The notes beneath the pieces were generated by a model that saw only the letters and a list, made by a program, of their open reading frames with translations, ran no database searches and was not told the origin of the DNA. Below are positions 21,275-29,608 of a stretch of 29,840 nucleotides of DNA, piece by piece; the stretch's first letter is position 1, and each line of letters starts with the position of its first letter. The DNA is from a virus. Both the position numbers and the translations under genes were made by a program. The stretch spans positions 1 through 29,840 of the IMG/VR virus record IMGVR_UViG_3300008107_000643; one strand, given 5' to 3'.

Positions 21275-21290
21275 ATAACTATTTATAGGC

Positions 21291-23219
21291 ATGGCGCAGA
21301 ATCAGAACGTAAATATTAAAGCGACGGTATCGGTTGACGATAGTTCCGTTAAACAATATAACAACACACTTGACCAAACGCAGCAAAAGACGGAAGCCGC
21401 CTTTAATCCAAAAAAAGCGTTAAAGGAAGCAAAGTTAGCGTTAATTGAAGCGCAACAAGCCTTTGGAACGTATAGCGAAGAGGCGGTAAAGGCAGCTCGA
21501 AGAGTTGCTGAATTACAAGATCAGATTGCAGACGCAAACGAAACGGCCGCGCTTTTTGATCCAGGTAAAAAGTTTCAAGCGTATTCAAACGCTTTGCAAT
21601 CTGCGGCGGGTGCGTTTGCCGGAGTGCAAGGTGCGATTGGTTTATTGGGTGTTGAATCAGAAAAGGTCAATGAGCAACTTTTAAAAGTACAAAGCGCACT
21701 TGCTTTGTCTGAAGGCTTATCCACTATTAGCGATATCGGTAAAAACTTTGGGCAGCTGGCAACGGTTATCAAAAGTCAAGTTGTCGGTGCGTTTCAAGCG
21801 TTAAAGGCTGCCATCGGTTCAACCGGTATTGGTCTTTTAGTTATTGCGTTGGGTACGATTGCGGCATATTGGGATGACATTAAAGCGGCGGTGAGTGGAG
21901 TAAATGAGGAGCAAAAGAATGGACTTGCAACGGCAAAACAAGCGGCGGATATTGAAGAGAAAAAACTTGATGAATTAGACGCTCAAGATAATGTACTTAA
22001 GTTACAAGGAAAGAGCGAAAAGGATATTTTAAAGTTAAAAGTTGATCAGATTGGCAAGGTCATAGATTTACGCAAAGCCGAACTGGAAAAAAATCGTGAT
22101 ATCATCAAAGGTACGATTGAAGCAGAAAAGCGTAATAATCAATTTTTACAAAATGTTTTAAGGGTAGCCATTGAAGCATCGCTAGTTCCGCTTCGTATAT
22201 TGGCCGCTCCTATTGATTTACTTTTAAAAACCGTTAATTCAGTTAGTGAATCGCTAGGTTTAGCAAAAGTAACGGCGATAAATTTAAACGATGAGATAAA
22301 TAAATTAGCAGCGGCCGGTACAAAAAAAGTTGCTGATTTTGTTTTTGATGTAAAGAAAACAGAAGCCGAAGGTGCAGCCACACTTGCGGCGGCTGAAAGT
22401 AATATAAAGAAACTAGAAAACCAACGCGCTGGTTTTCAATTAAGTTTGCAATCAATAGACAAGCAAGGCTTAGAAAAAAGATCGAAAGATGTAAGTGATG
22501 ATGAAGAAAAAAGATTGAAAGCCGAAGAGGAAGCCTACAAAGAGCGCAAAAAAAGACTTGAAGGCATTAACGATGAAATAACTGAAAACCGAAAAAAGCA
22601 GATTCGGGATGTTACCAACGCTGAGATAAATGAGTTGCCAAAAGTACTTAGCGCAAGGTTAAACATAATAAGAACAGAGGAGCAACTTAAAGAGGATCAG
22701 GCGCGACTAGATAGGGCGCGTTTTGAGGAGGCTATGGCGCGTGAAGCAGCGTTCCAAGATACGCTGAAAATAACCGGCGACACCTTTGTAAAGTTAGGCG
22801 AAATCGTTGGTAAGCAAACCGCAGCGGGTAAAGCCCTAGCCGTTGCCCAAGCACTCATAAACACTTATCAAGGTATTACGCAGATATGGGCAAATAAAAC
22901 GACAATACCTGAACCATTTGGCACTATCCAAAAAGTAGCGGCAACGATTACCGCAGCGGCCTCAGGTTTTGCAGCGGTTAAGGGAATTGTCAGAACATCT
23001 GTACCTGGCGGCGGTGGCGGTGGATCAAACGTACCGGCTGGGGCGGGTGGCGCTGCACCCATATCGCCTCAAGCACCTCAGGCCATTACGACACAATTAT
23101 CTCAACAAAGCGTTAACCAATTAGGCACAATGACCGCTCGCGCTTATGTCGTTGAGTCAGACGTAAGCAATTCACAAGAGCGCATCCGTAGAATAAACCG
23201 CGCAGCAACATTTGGATAA
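21291..23219 (+). CDS. Tape measure protein
   Basis: A 642-residue protein with the marks of a tape measure: long alanine/lysine/glutamate coiled-coil regions (for example 40-95 and 380-470), a hydrophobic segment at about 173-193 (STGIGLLVIALGTIAAYW) that could insert in the host membrane during ejection, and a small-residue C-terminal block (AAGKALAVAQALINTYQG, then a Gly-rich linker SVPGGGGGGSNVPAGAGG). At about 1.5 angstrom per residue the tail would be roughly 95-100 nm, a typical siphovirus length. It is chaperoned by the product of 16517-17274. Confidence 0.85.
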   Translation: MAQNQNVNIKATVSVDDSSVKQYNNTLDQTQQKTEAAFNPKKALKEAKLALIEAQQAFGTYSEEAVKAARRVAELQDQIADANETAALFDPGKKFQAYSNALQSAAGAFAGVQGAIGLLGVESEKVNEQLLKVQSALALSEGLSTISDIGKNFGQLATVIKSQVVGAFQALKAAIGSTGIGLLVIALGTIAAYWDDIKAAVSGVNEEQKNGLATAKQAADIEEKKLDELDAQDNVLKLQGKSEKDILKLKVDQIGKVIDLRKAELEKNRDIIKGTIEAEKRNNQFLQNVLRVAIEASLVPLRILAAPIDLLLKTVNSVSESLGLAKVTAINLNDEINKLAAAGTKKVADFVFDVKKTEAEGAATLAAAESNIKKLENQRAGFQLSLQSIDKQGLEKRSKDVSDDEEKRLKAEEEAYKERKKRLEGINDEITENRKKQIRDVTNAEINELPKVLSARLNIIRTEEQLKEDQARLDRARFEEAMAREAAFQDTLKITGDTFVKLGEIVGKQTAAGKALAVAQALINTYQGITQIWANKTTIPEPFGTIQKVAATITAAASGFAAVKGIVRTSVPGGGGGGSNVPAGAGGAAPISPQAPQAITTQLSQQSVNQLGTMTARAYVVESDVSNSQERIRRINRAATFG

Positions 23220-23240
23220 AAAAAAACTATTTAACAGAAT

Positions 23241-24287
23241 ATGGAAAAAAATAATTTACCCGTTTATAGACTTGACATCGTGGAGAATGATGAAAGCGAA
23301 GTTGAAGTGGACTTCGTTGCGCTAGTCGATAGACCAGCGATTGAAAAAACGTTCCAAATGTTTAAAGCCGATGAATTTTTAGCACCTGGGCCTACGGAAA
23401 ACCATGACGAATGGATAAGCCGCTGCATGGGTGTAATTGTTGGCGAAGAGGGCAAAGACACCGATCAAGCGTACGCTATTTGCGAAAGCAAGTGGGATAG
23501 TGAAAAATTTGCTGAGTCATATAGCGACTATCCCGAATCGGTTAAGAATAACGCAAAGGCTGCTATAAAATGGGCAGAGGAAAACGGATGGGGCGATTGC
23601 GGAACGGCAGTTGGTAAGATAAGAGCCAACCAACTGGCAAATGGTGAGCCGGTATCTTTGGAAACCATTAAGCGTATGTATTCATTCTTAAGCCGTCATA
23701 AGCAAAACGCTGAAAAGTCAAGCGGATATGGCGATGGCTGCGGTCAGTTAATGTACGACGCATGGGGTGGCGCAAGTGCGCTCAGTTGGGCAGAGTCTAA
23801 AATCAGACAAGCCGAAAAAAGCCAATTTGCCATACAAGACGAAGAGGAGCGCATTATATCCGGCCCTTTGATGTTGGCGAATAAGCCGATATTCCGCTTT
23901 GATAGTTTTGGGGAATACTATGTTTACTTTACGCCTGACACGATTAAGAAAATCGTTCAAAAAGTTTTTCGTAAAGGTTATCAGTCAAACGTTAACATTA
24001 TGCACGACGGAAACCAGGTTGTTGACGGCGTTACGATGTTTGAGTCATGGATAGTTGACCGCGAACAAGGCAAGATGCCCATGAAGGGATATGAGGACGC
24101 AGCCGATGGCAGTTGGTTTGGATCGTACAAGGTAAACAATGACGAAGTTTGGCAAGATATTAAGGAAGGCAAATATAAAGGCTTCAGCGTTGAGGGGATA
24201 TTTAACTACATTAAAGCGGATCAGGTAAGTACAGACGAAGAGAAAATGCGCAAGATTATTGACATCCTTGAAAGCATTGAAAAATAA
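23241..24287 (+). CDS. XkdF-like prohead protease with internal domain insertion
   Basis: A 348-residue protein. Residues 1-45 (YRLDIVENDESEVEVDFVAL, then VDRPAIEKTFQMF) and 195-330 (ERIISGPLMLANKPIFRFD, GYQSNVNIMHDG, KGFSVEGIF) are an XkdF-type head maturation protease split by an insert. Likely catalytic residues are His255 in NIMHD and Ser316 in KGFSVEG. The insert holds two conserved-looking units: SRCMGVIVGEEGKDTDQAYA with AICESKW at 60-85, and YPESVKNNAKAAIKWAEENG, VGKIRANQLANGEP, IKRMYSFLSRH and LMYDAWGG (97-177). It should cleave the scaffold and capsid N-termini during maturation. It lies directly before the scaffold and capsid genes, as expected for a protease. Confidence 0.82.
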   Translation: MEKNNLPVYRLDIVENDESEVEVDFVALVDRPAIEKTFQMFKADEFLAPGPTENHDEWISRCMGVIVGEEGKDTDQAYAICESKWDSEKFAESYSDYPESVKNNAKAAIKWAEENGWGDCGTAVGKIRANQLANGEPVSLETIKRMYSFLSRHKQNAEKSSGYGDGCGQLMYDAWGGASALSWAESKIRQAEKSQFAIQDEEERIISGPLMLANKPIFRFDSFGEYYVYFTPDTIKKIVQKVFRKGYQSNVNIMHDGNQVVDGVTMFESWIVDREQGKMPMKGYEDAADGSWFGSYKVNNDEVWQDIKEGKYKGFSVEGIFNYIKADQVSTDEEKMRKIIDILESIEK

Positions 24288-24315
24288 AGGTTTACAATAG
24301 CAAATGGTAAAGAGT

Positions 24316-24343
24316 ATTATGCGGCACTATTTAGCCGCATAAT
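24316..24343 (+). other. Intergenic hairpin before the scaffold gene
   Basis: A perfect 10-bp inverted repeat ATTATGCGGC (24316-24325) / GCCGCATAAT (24334-24343), loop ACTATTTA, 9 nt before ATG 24353. There is no T tract, so it is not a standard terminator. It may be an RNA processing or stability element or limit translation of the next gene. Confidence 0.7.
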
Positions 24344-24352
24344 TCATTTATA

Positions 24353-24919
24353 ATGACCGCAAAACAAGCATTAGAGCAAATCAAGGCACTATTCGCAGAC
24401 GAGAACCCGCAAGAGGCGGCTTCAGCGACTCCGGTAGAGCAGTTCAAAGAGTATCAACTTGCCGATGGGGCAAAAGTAATGATTGACAACCTAGCCGTTG
24501 GTGGTAAGGTAACCGTTGAAGGCCCAGAGGGTGAAATTCCGGCTCCAGCTGGTGATCACATTCTAAGCGATGGAACAGTTATCACAACCGATGAAGCTGG
24601 TCTTATTACTGAGATACAAGTTCCAAAAATCGAAGTGGAAATTGAAAAAGAAAACGAAACCGAACTTTTGAAAAAGAAGGTTGAGGAAATGGAAGCCAAG
24701 ATTGAGGAAATGGGTAAAAACTACAAAGAAAAGATGGAAGCACAAGCCGCTGAATTTTCTGCGATGGTTGCTGCAAGTGAGAGCAAATTAATCGCACTCA
24801 GCAATGTATTAACAGAATTTTTTGCAGCACCTTCCGCTGATCCAGTAGCACCTGAGAAATTTCATTCGTCAAAAGACGATAAAATCAATCGCTTTTTAGA
24901 GAGAGCGAAAAGTTTGTAA
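24353..24919 (+). CDS. Capsid scaffold / assembly protein
   Basis: A 188-residue acidic protein between the protease and the major capsid protein. Residues 45-90 form a beta-rich unit (VTVEGPEGEIPAPAGDHILS, then DGTVITTDEAGLITEI). Residues 95-140 are a heptad-rich coiled coil (ETELLKKKVEEMEAKIEEMG), the hallmark of scaffolding proteins. The C-terminus (DDKINRFLERAKSL) is basic and amphipathic, as in scaffolds that touch the capsid through a short basic helix. It would be removed by the neighbouring protease during maturation. Starts after the hairpin at 24316-24343; the leader is AT-rich. Confidence 0.78.
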   Translation: MTAKQALEQIKALFADENPQEAASATPVEQFKEYQLADGAKVMIDNLAVGGKVTVEGPEGEIPAPAGDHILSDGTVITTDEAGLITEIQVPKIEVEIEKENETELLKKKVEEMEAKIEEMGKNYKEKMEAQAAEFSAMVAASESKLIALSNVLTEFFAAPSADPVAPEKFHSSKDDKINRFLERAKSL

Positions 24920-24951
24920 ACAAAATTTTTAATTTTTAAATTCACAAAACA

Positions 24952-25893
24952 ATGGGTTTTAGCGTAGGATCCTTAGCGGATTACACAAAACAAAATGCTC
25001 AACAACTGGTAACTTCATCAGTATTAGGAGCAAAAACGATTGACTTAATTAAGCAATCTTCAAACGTTATGGTTGGCGTAAAATCAAGCGAAACCATCAA
25101 CATCATGGACACAGACACGCTTTTCCAAAGTGGTGCATCTTGCGGTTTTACTGCATCAGGTACAACTTCATTCACTCAGCGTACTGTAACTGTTGGTAAA
25201 ATTAAAGTTAACGAAGCGCTTTGCTTAAAAGACCTTGAAGCTAAATACTTACAAGAGGCTCTTCCACGCGGTAGCCGTTACGATTCAATGATCTTTGCTG
25301 AAGAGTATTCTAATCGTAAAGCTCAGAAAATTGCTGACGCACTTGAAGCTGCGGTATGGCAAGGCGATATCACTAGCGGAAACTCTCAGTTATTGCATTT
25401 CGATGGTTTGATTAAGCAAGTAAACGCTTCAGCGGTACAAGCCAATGCAAACCCTTACATCGCTACTGTTGCAACTGACATCACAAGTGCAAACGTTATC
25501 GCAGTATTCGATGCGGTTTACGCTGCTATCCCAGCTGCGGTTGTTGGTAAAGACGATGTTAAGATTTTCTGCGGAATGGATACTTTCCGTACTTACACCA
25601 TCGCGCTTAAGAACGCAAACCAATTCCACTACTCTTTAAACGTTAAAGCAGATAGTGAGTTCATTCTGCCAGGTACACAAATCACAGTTGTGGCTACACC
25701 AGGCTTGAACGGAACTAAAAAGGTTTACGCCATGAGAATGTCAAACATTTTCTTCGGTACTGACCTTTTGGATGAGCAAGAACGTTTCGAGTTGTTCTAT
25801 GCGAAGGAAGCTGACCAAGTTCGTTTCGTTGCCGAGTTCAAAGCCGGTGTAAACGTAGCGTTCCCAGCTGAGGTTGTGAAGTTCACCGTTTAA
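24952..25893 (+). CDS. Major capsid protein
   Basis: A 313-residue protein that fits an HK97-fold capsid subunit: an N-terminal arm (residues 1-30), an extended loop with SETINIMDTDTLFQSGASCG, a long helix (SNRKAQKIADALEAAVW near 125-141), VFDAVYAAIPAAVVGK in the peripheral domain, and a beta-rich axial domain ending in AEFKAGVNVAFPAEVVKFTV. Position after protease and scaffold and a codon set richer in GGT, CGT and CTT than neighbours support high expression. Leader is T/A-rich (AATTTTTAAATTCACAAAACA) without a Shine-Dalgarno sequence. Confidence 0.9.
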   Translation: MGFSVGSLADYTKQNAQQLVTSSVLGAKTIDLIKQSSNVMVGVKSSETINIMDTDTLFQSGASCGFTASGTTSFTQRTVTVGKIKVNEALCLKDLEAKYLQEALPRGSRYDSMIFAEEYSNRKAQKIADALEAAVWQGDITSGNSQLLHFDGLIKQVNASAVQANANPYIATVATDITSANVIAVFDAVYAAIPAAVVGKDDVKIFCGMDTFRTYTIALKNANQFHYSLNVKADSEFILPGTQITVVATPGLNGTKKVYAMRMSNIFFGTDLLDEQERFELFYAKEADQVRFVAEFKAGVNVAFPAEVVKFTV

Positions 25894-25908
25894 TCATTAT
25901 TCACTACG

Positions 25909-25932
25909 GGATAGGCGGTTCGCCGCTTATCC
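25909..25932 (+). terminator. TTCG-loop hairpin after the capsid gene
   Basis: A 10-bp stem GGATAGGCGG (25909-25918) / CCGCTTATCC (25923-25932), one G-U pair, with a TTCG tetraloop. The following CCTTTAAATAAT has only a short T run, so it may be a weak, partly read-through terminator or a 3' stabiliser that raises capsid mRNA over downstream genes. Confidence 0.6.
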
Positions 25933-25949
25933 TTTAAATAATAAAAAAT

Positions 25950-26462
25950 ATGTCTTGCGCATTAACACAAAACTACGTTTTAGATTGTAAGGACTCACAA
26001 GGCGGTCTTGAAGCCGTTTGGTTCATTCCTTACAATGATGTTACGGCTATAACCGAAGCATCAGGAGTGGTAAGTGCGATTACAAAGGCAGCTGGTAAGC
26101 AGTTTTACAAGTATCAACTTGTTAAGAATACCGCTTCATTTACTGAGAATATTCAAGGTAATATCGAAAACGGAACTATCAACTACGATCAGCAGCTGGT
26201 AATTGTTATCAACAAACTCCAGGTTAACATGAGAAATGAAATTCTTTTGTTGGCTAAGAATAACTTAATGGCCGTTATTAAAGATAAAAACGGAAAATAC
26301 TGGTTAGCTGGTCGCTATTCCGGTCTTGATCTTTTAAGCGGAACAAGCGGAAGCGGAACGGCTGCAACTGACAGAAGCGGATACTCTTTGACCTTCTCAG
26401 GTTCAGAGAAAGAACTGGCTCCGGAAGTAGCAAGTGGCGTAATTTCTACGCTGCAACCATAA
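25950..26462 (+). CDS. Probable tail tube (major tail) protein
   Basis: A 170-residue protein following the capsid gene. Its pattern (SCALTQNYVLDCKDSQGGLE, ENIQGNIENGTINYDQQLVI, then RNEILLLAKNNLMAVIKDKN and GYSLTFSGSEKELAPEVAS) is shared by a common Bacteroidetes phage structural protein with a beta-sandwich like tail tube subunits. The length of about 170 is right for a tube protein, and its codon use resembles that of the capsid gene. An alternative is a capsid decoration protein, favoured by its place among head genes. A terminator follows, so capsid and this gene may be a high-expression block. Confidence 0.65.
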   Translation: MSCALTQNYVLDCKDSQGGLEAVWFIPYNDVTAITEASGVVSAITKAAGKQFYKYQLVKNTASFTENIQGNIENGTINYDQQLVIVINKLQVNMRNEILLLAKNNLMAVIKDKNGKYWLAGRYSGLDLLSGTSGSGTAATDRSGYSLTFSGSEKELAPEVASGVISTLQP

Positions 26463-26498
26463 CAACTGATTGTTGTTTCGTTGTCATAGGTTAAGTTT

Positions 26499-26527
26499 AC
26501 CGCCTCAATTCGTTGGGGCGGTTTTTT
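26499..26527 (+). terminator. Rho-independent terminator with TTCG loop
   Basis: Stem ACCGCCTCAA (26499-26508) / TTGGGGCGGT (26513-26522) with loop TTCG and a T6 run at 26522-26527. It splits the capsid block from the portal block. No obvious promoter of TAnnTTTG type follows before ATG 26576, so the portal genes may need read-through or a promoter for the phage sigma-like factor. Confidence 0.9.
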
Positions 26528-26575
26528 ATTATTTTGCGAAATGATAAAAATTTGTAAACTTGCTATTTATTACAT

Positions 26576-26932
26576 ATGTTGAACATATACACAGGCAATA
26601 ATACTTTTATCATGACGTTAACTGAAAAGCAGACCTTAACGTCGCCGAACTATATTTTTGTGTTTACGCATCGTACAACCAACGATGAATATAAGTTTTT
26701 AAAACTAAACGCAGACGATCAAAGCCAATATAAATACCGATACAATAAGTTTACGGTGAATAGCAATTTAATCGGTAAGCCTGGGCAATATGAATATCAG
26801 ATATATCAGACATCAGGCAATACGACAGACATAACAAATAAAGTAATGTTGGAGAGTGGCATAGCTATATTTCACGAAACCGATTTAACATACATCACAA
26901 GAAATAAAAACAATGAGTTCATTTTCCAATGA
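26576..26932 (+). CDS. Small virion-associated protein
   Basis: A 118-residue beta-rich protein. NNTFIMTLTEKQTLTSPNYI, FVFTHRTTNDEYKF, and KPGQYEYQIYQTSGNT have the rhythm of a jelly-roll or Ig-like domain that recurs in Bacteroidetes phages next to capsid and portal genes. It has no cysteine, signal peptide or enzymatic motif. Possible roles are capsid decoration or a neck protein; the family is real but its role is not known to me. It overlaps the portal gene by 20 nt. Confidence 0.65.
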   Translation: MLNIYTGNNTFIMTLTEKQTLTSPNYIFVFTHRTTNDEYKFLKLNADDQSQYKYRYNKFTVNSNLIGKPGQYEYQIYQTSGNTTDITNKVMLESGIAIFHETDLTYITRNKNNEFIFQ

Positions 26933-28889
26933 CGTTGTAGTTCTGACGTTCGCGGAAGCCCGCCAACCAGAATACAGAGAACGTAAAGGCCGAGGGTATA
27001 TTGAGTTCGGAGATCGTAATGACTATCCGGACTACTTGCTTGAATTGTTTAATAAGTCAAGTAAGCATGGCGCTATTGTGCGCGGTAAGTCAAACTACGT
27101 CAGCGGCAATGGCTGGAGTGGCGGCAACGATAAGATGCTTGAAAAGCCAAATCCGGTAGAGTCGCTGAATGATATACTTAAAAAAGTTACGCTTGATATC
27201 GAACTTTTTGGCGGTTATTACCTTGAAGTAATATGGGCAATAAACGGAAAGGATATTGCAGAACTACGTCATGTGGACTACATTAAGATCAGGACAAATA
27301 AAGATTGTACTGAGTTCTATTATAAAAAAGACTGGAAAAATCACCGCGATGAGCCAACGATTTTACCAGCGTTCAATCCAAATGTAAAGGCGGGAAGGCA
27401 GATTCTTTACGTTAAAGATTACAGACCAGGGCAAGATACTTACGCGCTGCCGTCTTACTTCCCTTCGCTTAACTATATTGAGTCAGACGTTCAGGTAAGT
27501 AAGCACGTTTTGGGCAATGCGTTGACTGGTTTTAGTGCGTCAAAGTTGATCACGCTGCCAAATGGTGAGCCTGGCGATGATGAAAAGAAAAAAGTAACTA
27601 GGGCGTTTGAAAATACATTCAGCGGTGCAGATGGTAAAAAGTTTATTCTGTCATTTGTACAAAATGCAGATCGTAAGCCTATTGTTGATGACTTAGGAGC
27701 AAGTGATTTAACGAAGGAAGATTTTAGCCGCGTGGATAGCATGATCCAGCAAAACATTTACGCTGGGCATCAGATCACATCGCCATCGCTTTTTGGTATT
27801 GCCGAGCCTGGTAAATTGGGAACGCGCACCGAGTTGAGGGATGGGTACGAAATTTTCAAAAATACATATGTTAACGATCGTCAAATGTTTATTGAATCGA
27901 CATTCAATATGTTGTTGCAATATTTTGGTGGCGGTGAGGAATTAAAAATTATCCCCGTTGAGCCGATTGGTTATGAATTTAGCGAAGCTACTTTGGTGCA
28001 AGTAATGACTAAGGACGAGATCAGAGATAAGATGGGACTCCCTAAACTAGAAGAGGCAGCACCGCAAGGCGAAGCCGCACCAGGACAAACTACTGAGGCG
28101 CTAGTCAACGAGAATGTTAAGAATTTAACGGGCAGACAGCATCAGCAACTTTTGCGCATTATTCGCCAATTTGGACGCGGTCAGATTACTAAAGAAATAG
28201 CGACGACTTTACTTAAGAGTTCGCTAGGTTTAGGCGATACAGAGATTTCGACATTGTTAAGCATTGACAATGAGCAGCAATTTAAAAGCGTTGACGATGA
28301 GATGAGCGTCTTTGCTGAATATGGCGAAGCTAAGGATAAGTTTGTTGTTCATCAAAGCAGACCGGTAACCTTTAGCGCGTACGATGCGTTCTACGATTTT
28401 AGGGATATACAGATTTTAGAAATCTTAAAAAAGCAACCCTTAACACCGCCCGAAGATATTGCGAAGGCACTACGGATGAAGCCGGTGGATATTATGGAAC
28501 GTTTGGGCGTACTAAGTGAGCTAGGCATGATTGAGTTGAATAAGGATAAAGTAGGCTATAAAGTACTGAAGCCGGTTAGCGACTTGATCAAAGAAATGGA
28601 CAACGGCAAGGCAGCAAATAAAAAAGCGCAATCCGTAGAGTTTGACATTCGTTTTAGTTACGAATGGAAGTCAATCGTACCAGCGAATGAGCGCAATAGC
28701 GCCGAGCATCCAAGCCGCCCATTTTGTATAAAGTTAATGGACTTGGATAGGTTTTATACCCGCCAACAAATTGAGAGCATCAGTGAGCGATTAGGCTATG
28801 ATGTATTCACGCGCGGCGGTGGATGGTGGGGTTATTCACCTAGCTGCAGGCATGAATGGAGAAGTAATATAGTTGTAAAAAAGAAATAA
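26913..28889 (+). CDS. Portal protein fused to winged-helix-like and Cys/His C-terminal domains
   Basis: A 658-residue protein. Residues 1-375 are a portal: GYIEFGDRNDYPDYLLELFN near the start, ELFGGYYLEVIWAINGKDIA around 97-116, SPSLFGIAEPGKLGTRTEL at 290-308, and the MTKDEIRDKMGLPKLE ending (365-380). A helical segment follows (LTGRQHQQLLRIIRQFGRGQ). Residues 497-553 look like a winged helix (DIQILEILKKQPLTPPEDIA, then LGVLSELGMIELNKDKVGYK). Residues 577-658 are a compact domain with RPFC (Cys605), LDRFYTRQQIESISERLGYD and CRHEW (645-649), a pattern found at the C-terminus of phage MuF-like and portal proteins. It forms the DNA gate at the capsid vertex. Normal portals end near residue 400-500. 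Confidence 0.85.
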   Translation: MSSFSNDVVVLTFAEARQPEYRERKGRGYIEFGDRNDYPDYLLELFNKSSKHGAIVRGKSNYVSGNGWSGGNDKMLEKPNPVESLNDILKKVTLDIELFGGYYLEVIWAINGKDIAELRHVDYIKIRTNKDCTEFYYKKDWKNHRDEPTILPAFNPNVKAGRQILYVKDYRPGQDTYALPSYFPSLNYIESDVQVSKHVLGNALTGFSASKLITLPNGEPGDDEKKKVTRAFENTFSGADGKKFILSFVQNADRKPIVDDLGASDLTKEDFSRVDSMIQQNIYAGHQITSPSLFGIAEPGKLGTRTELRDGYEIFKNTYVNDRQMFIESTFNMLLQYFGGGEELKIIPVEPIGYEFSEATLVQVMTKDEIRDKMGLPKLEEAAPQGEAAPGQTTEALVNENVKNLTGRQHQQLLRIIRQFGRGQITKEIATTLLKSSLGLGDTEISTLLSIDNEQQFKSVDDEMSVFAEYGEAKDKFVVHQSRPVTFSAYDAFYDFRDIQILEILKKQPLTPPEDIAKALRMKPVDIMERLGVLSELGMIELNKDKVGYKVLKPVSDLIKEMDNGKAANKKAQSVEFDIRFSYEWKSIVPANERNSAEHPSRPFCIKLMDLDRFYTRQQIESISERLGYDVFTRGGGWWGYSPSCRHEWRSNIVVKKK

Positions 28890-28890
28890 T

Positions 28891-29487
28891 ATGAGTCAAG
28901 TCTTATTTATATCGGTTAATGACATTAAGCAGCGCACCGGACTTACGGCAAACGTTGAGGAGAAGCTAGTACTTCCTGAGATATACACAACTCAGGATAT
29001 GTATATATTACCCGCGCTAGGAACGGCTTTATATGAGCGACTACTGGCGGGTATTGTGGCGAATAACTTAAACGCCAACGAGCAAAAGTTAATCGACACC
29101 TACATAACACCCGCGCTAGTGTTTTATGTTATGGCTGAACTGCCAATGGGATTGTCGTATCAGTTTTACAATAAGGGCGTTATTCGTAAGTCAGATGCCA
29201 ATGCTACTGAGCCAAGCGCACAAGAGTTGATTGAGGTAAGCGATAAGTATAGAAGCCGCGCTGAATTTTACAAGGATAGACTGGTTAGGTATTTAAAAGA
29301 GGAAAGCGGAAAAAATACATATCCGCAATACAACACACCTGGCGACCGCTACGATACCGTTATCCCAGATCGTAATGCTTACCGCGCTTCGATGTGGCTA
29401 GGTGGTTCGGGAATGTGTTGCGACGACTTAACATATGAGCAAAAATATCAAGGTAATGTCAATTTTTGTTGCGGAGAACAAAGATAA
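28891..29487 (+). CDS. DUF6712-like head-tail connector protein
   Basis: A 198-residue protein two bases after the portal gene. The series SVNDIKQRTGLTANVEEKLV, TQDMYILPALGTALYERLLA, then LVFYVMAELPMGLSYQFYNK and KYRSRAEFYKDRLVRYLKEE match the DUF6712 family, which in Bacteroidetes phages sits right after the portal and is thought to form a connector ring below it. The C-terminus carries a double CC and another CC (GSGMCCDDLTYE, NFCCGE), unusual for a cytoplasmic assembly protein. Tight spacing supports co-expression with the portal. Confidence 0.8.
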   Translation: MSQVLFISVNDIKQRTGLTANVEEKLVLPEIYTTQDMYILPALGTALYERLLAGIVANNLNANEQKLIDTYITPALVFYVMAELPMGLSYQFYNKGVIRKSDANATEPSAQELIEVSDKYRSRAEFYKDRLVRYLKEESGKNTYPQYNTPGDRYDTVIPDRNAYRASMWLGGSGMCCDDLTYEQKYQGNVNFCCGEQR

Positions 29488-29608
29488 AAAACGCGGGTAT
29501 TCAGAAAAGAATATCCGCAAATTAGTAAAATTTTTAAAAGCGAAGCATGACGCTAAACCAATTAGTAGCCGCGATTCAAAGCCTGGGCGACAATCACGCG
29601 CTAATTAA
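29435..29608 (+). CDS. Possible small overlapping ORF
   Basis: A 57-residue frame starting with ATGAGCAAA, the same start context as several real genes here. The product is basic with a helical stretch (YSEKNIRKLVKFLKAKHDAK). It overlaps the genes on both sides by 53 and 62 nt, which is longer than usual in this genome, and includes a hairpin at 29493-29518. Either a small real gene or a chance frame; I lean towards chance. Confidence 0.25.
   Translation: MSKNIKVMSIFVAENKDKKRGYSEKNIRKLVKFLKAKHDAKPISSRDSKPGRQSRAN
29493..29518 (+). other. Hairpin between connector and next gene
   Basis: Stem GCGGGTATTC (29493-29502) / GAATATCCGC (29509-29518), 10 bp with one G-U pair, loop AGAAAA. No T tract follows. 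It sits in a 59-nt gap and resembles the hairpin at 24316-24343 in size and placement. Confidence 0.6.

Noticed and set aside
26533-26575. Promoter upstream of the gene at 26576
   Set aside because: TTTG motifs are present (26533-26536 and 26551-26554), but no TAnnTTTG box lies at a suitable spacing (17-23 nt).
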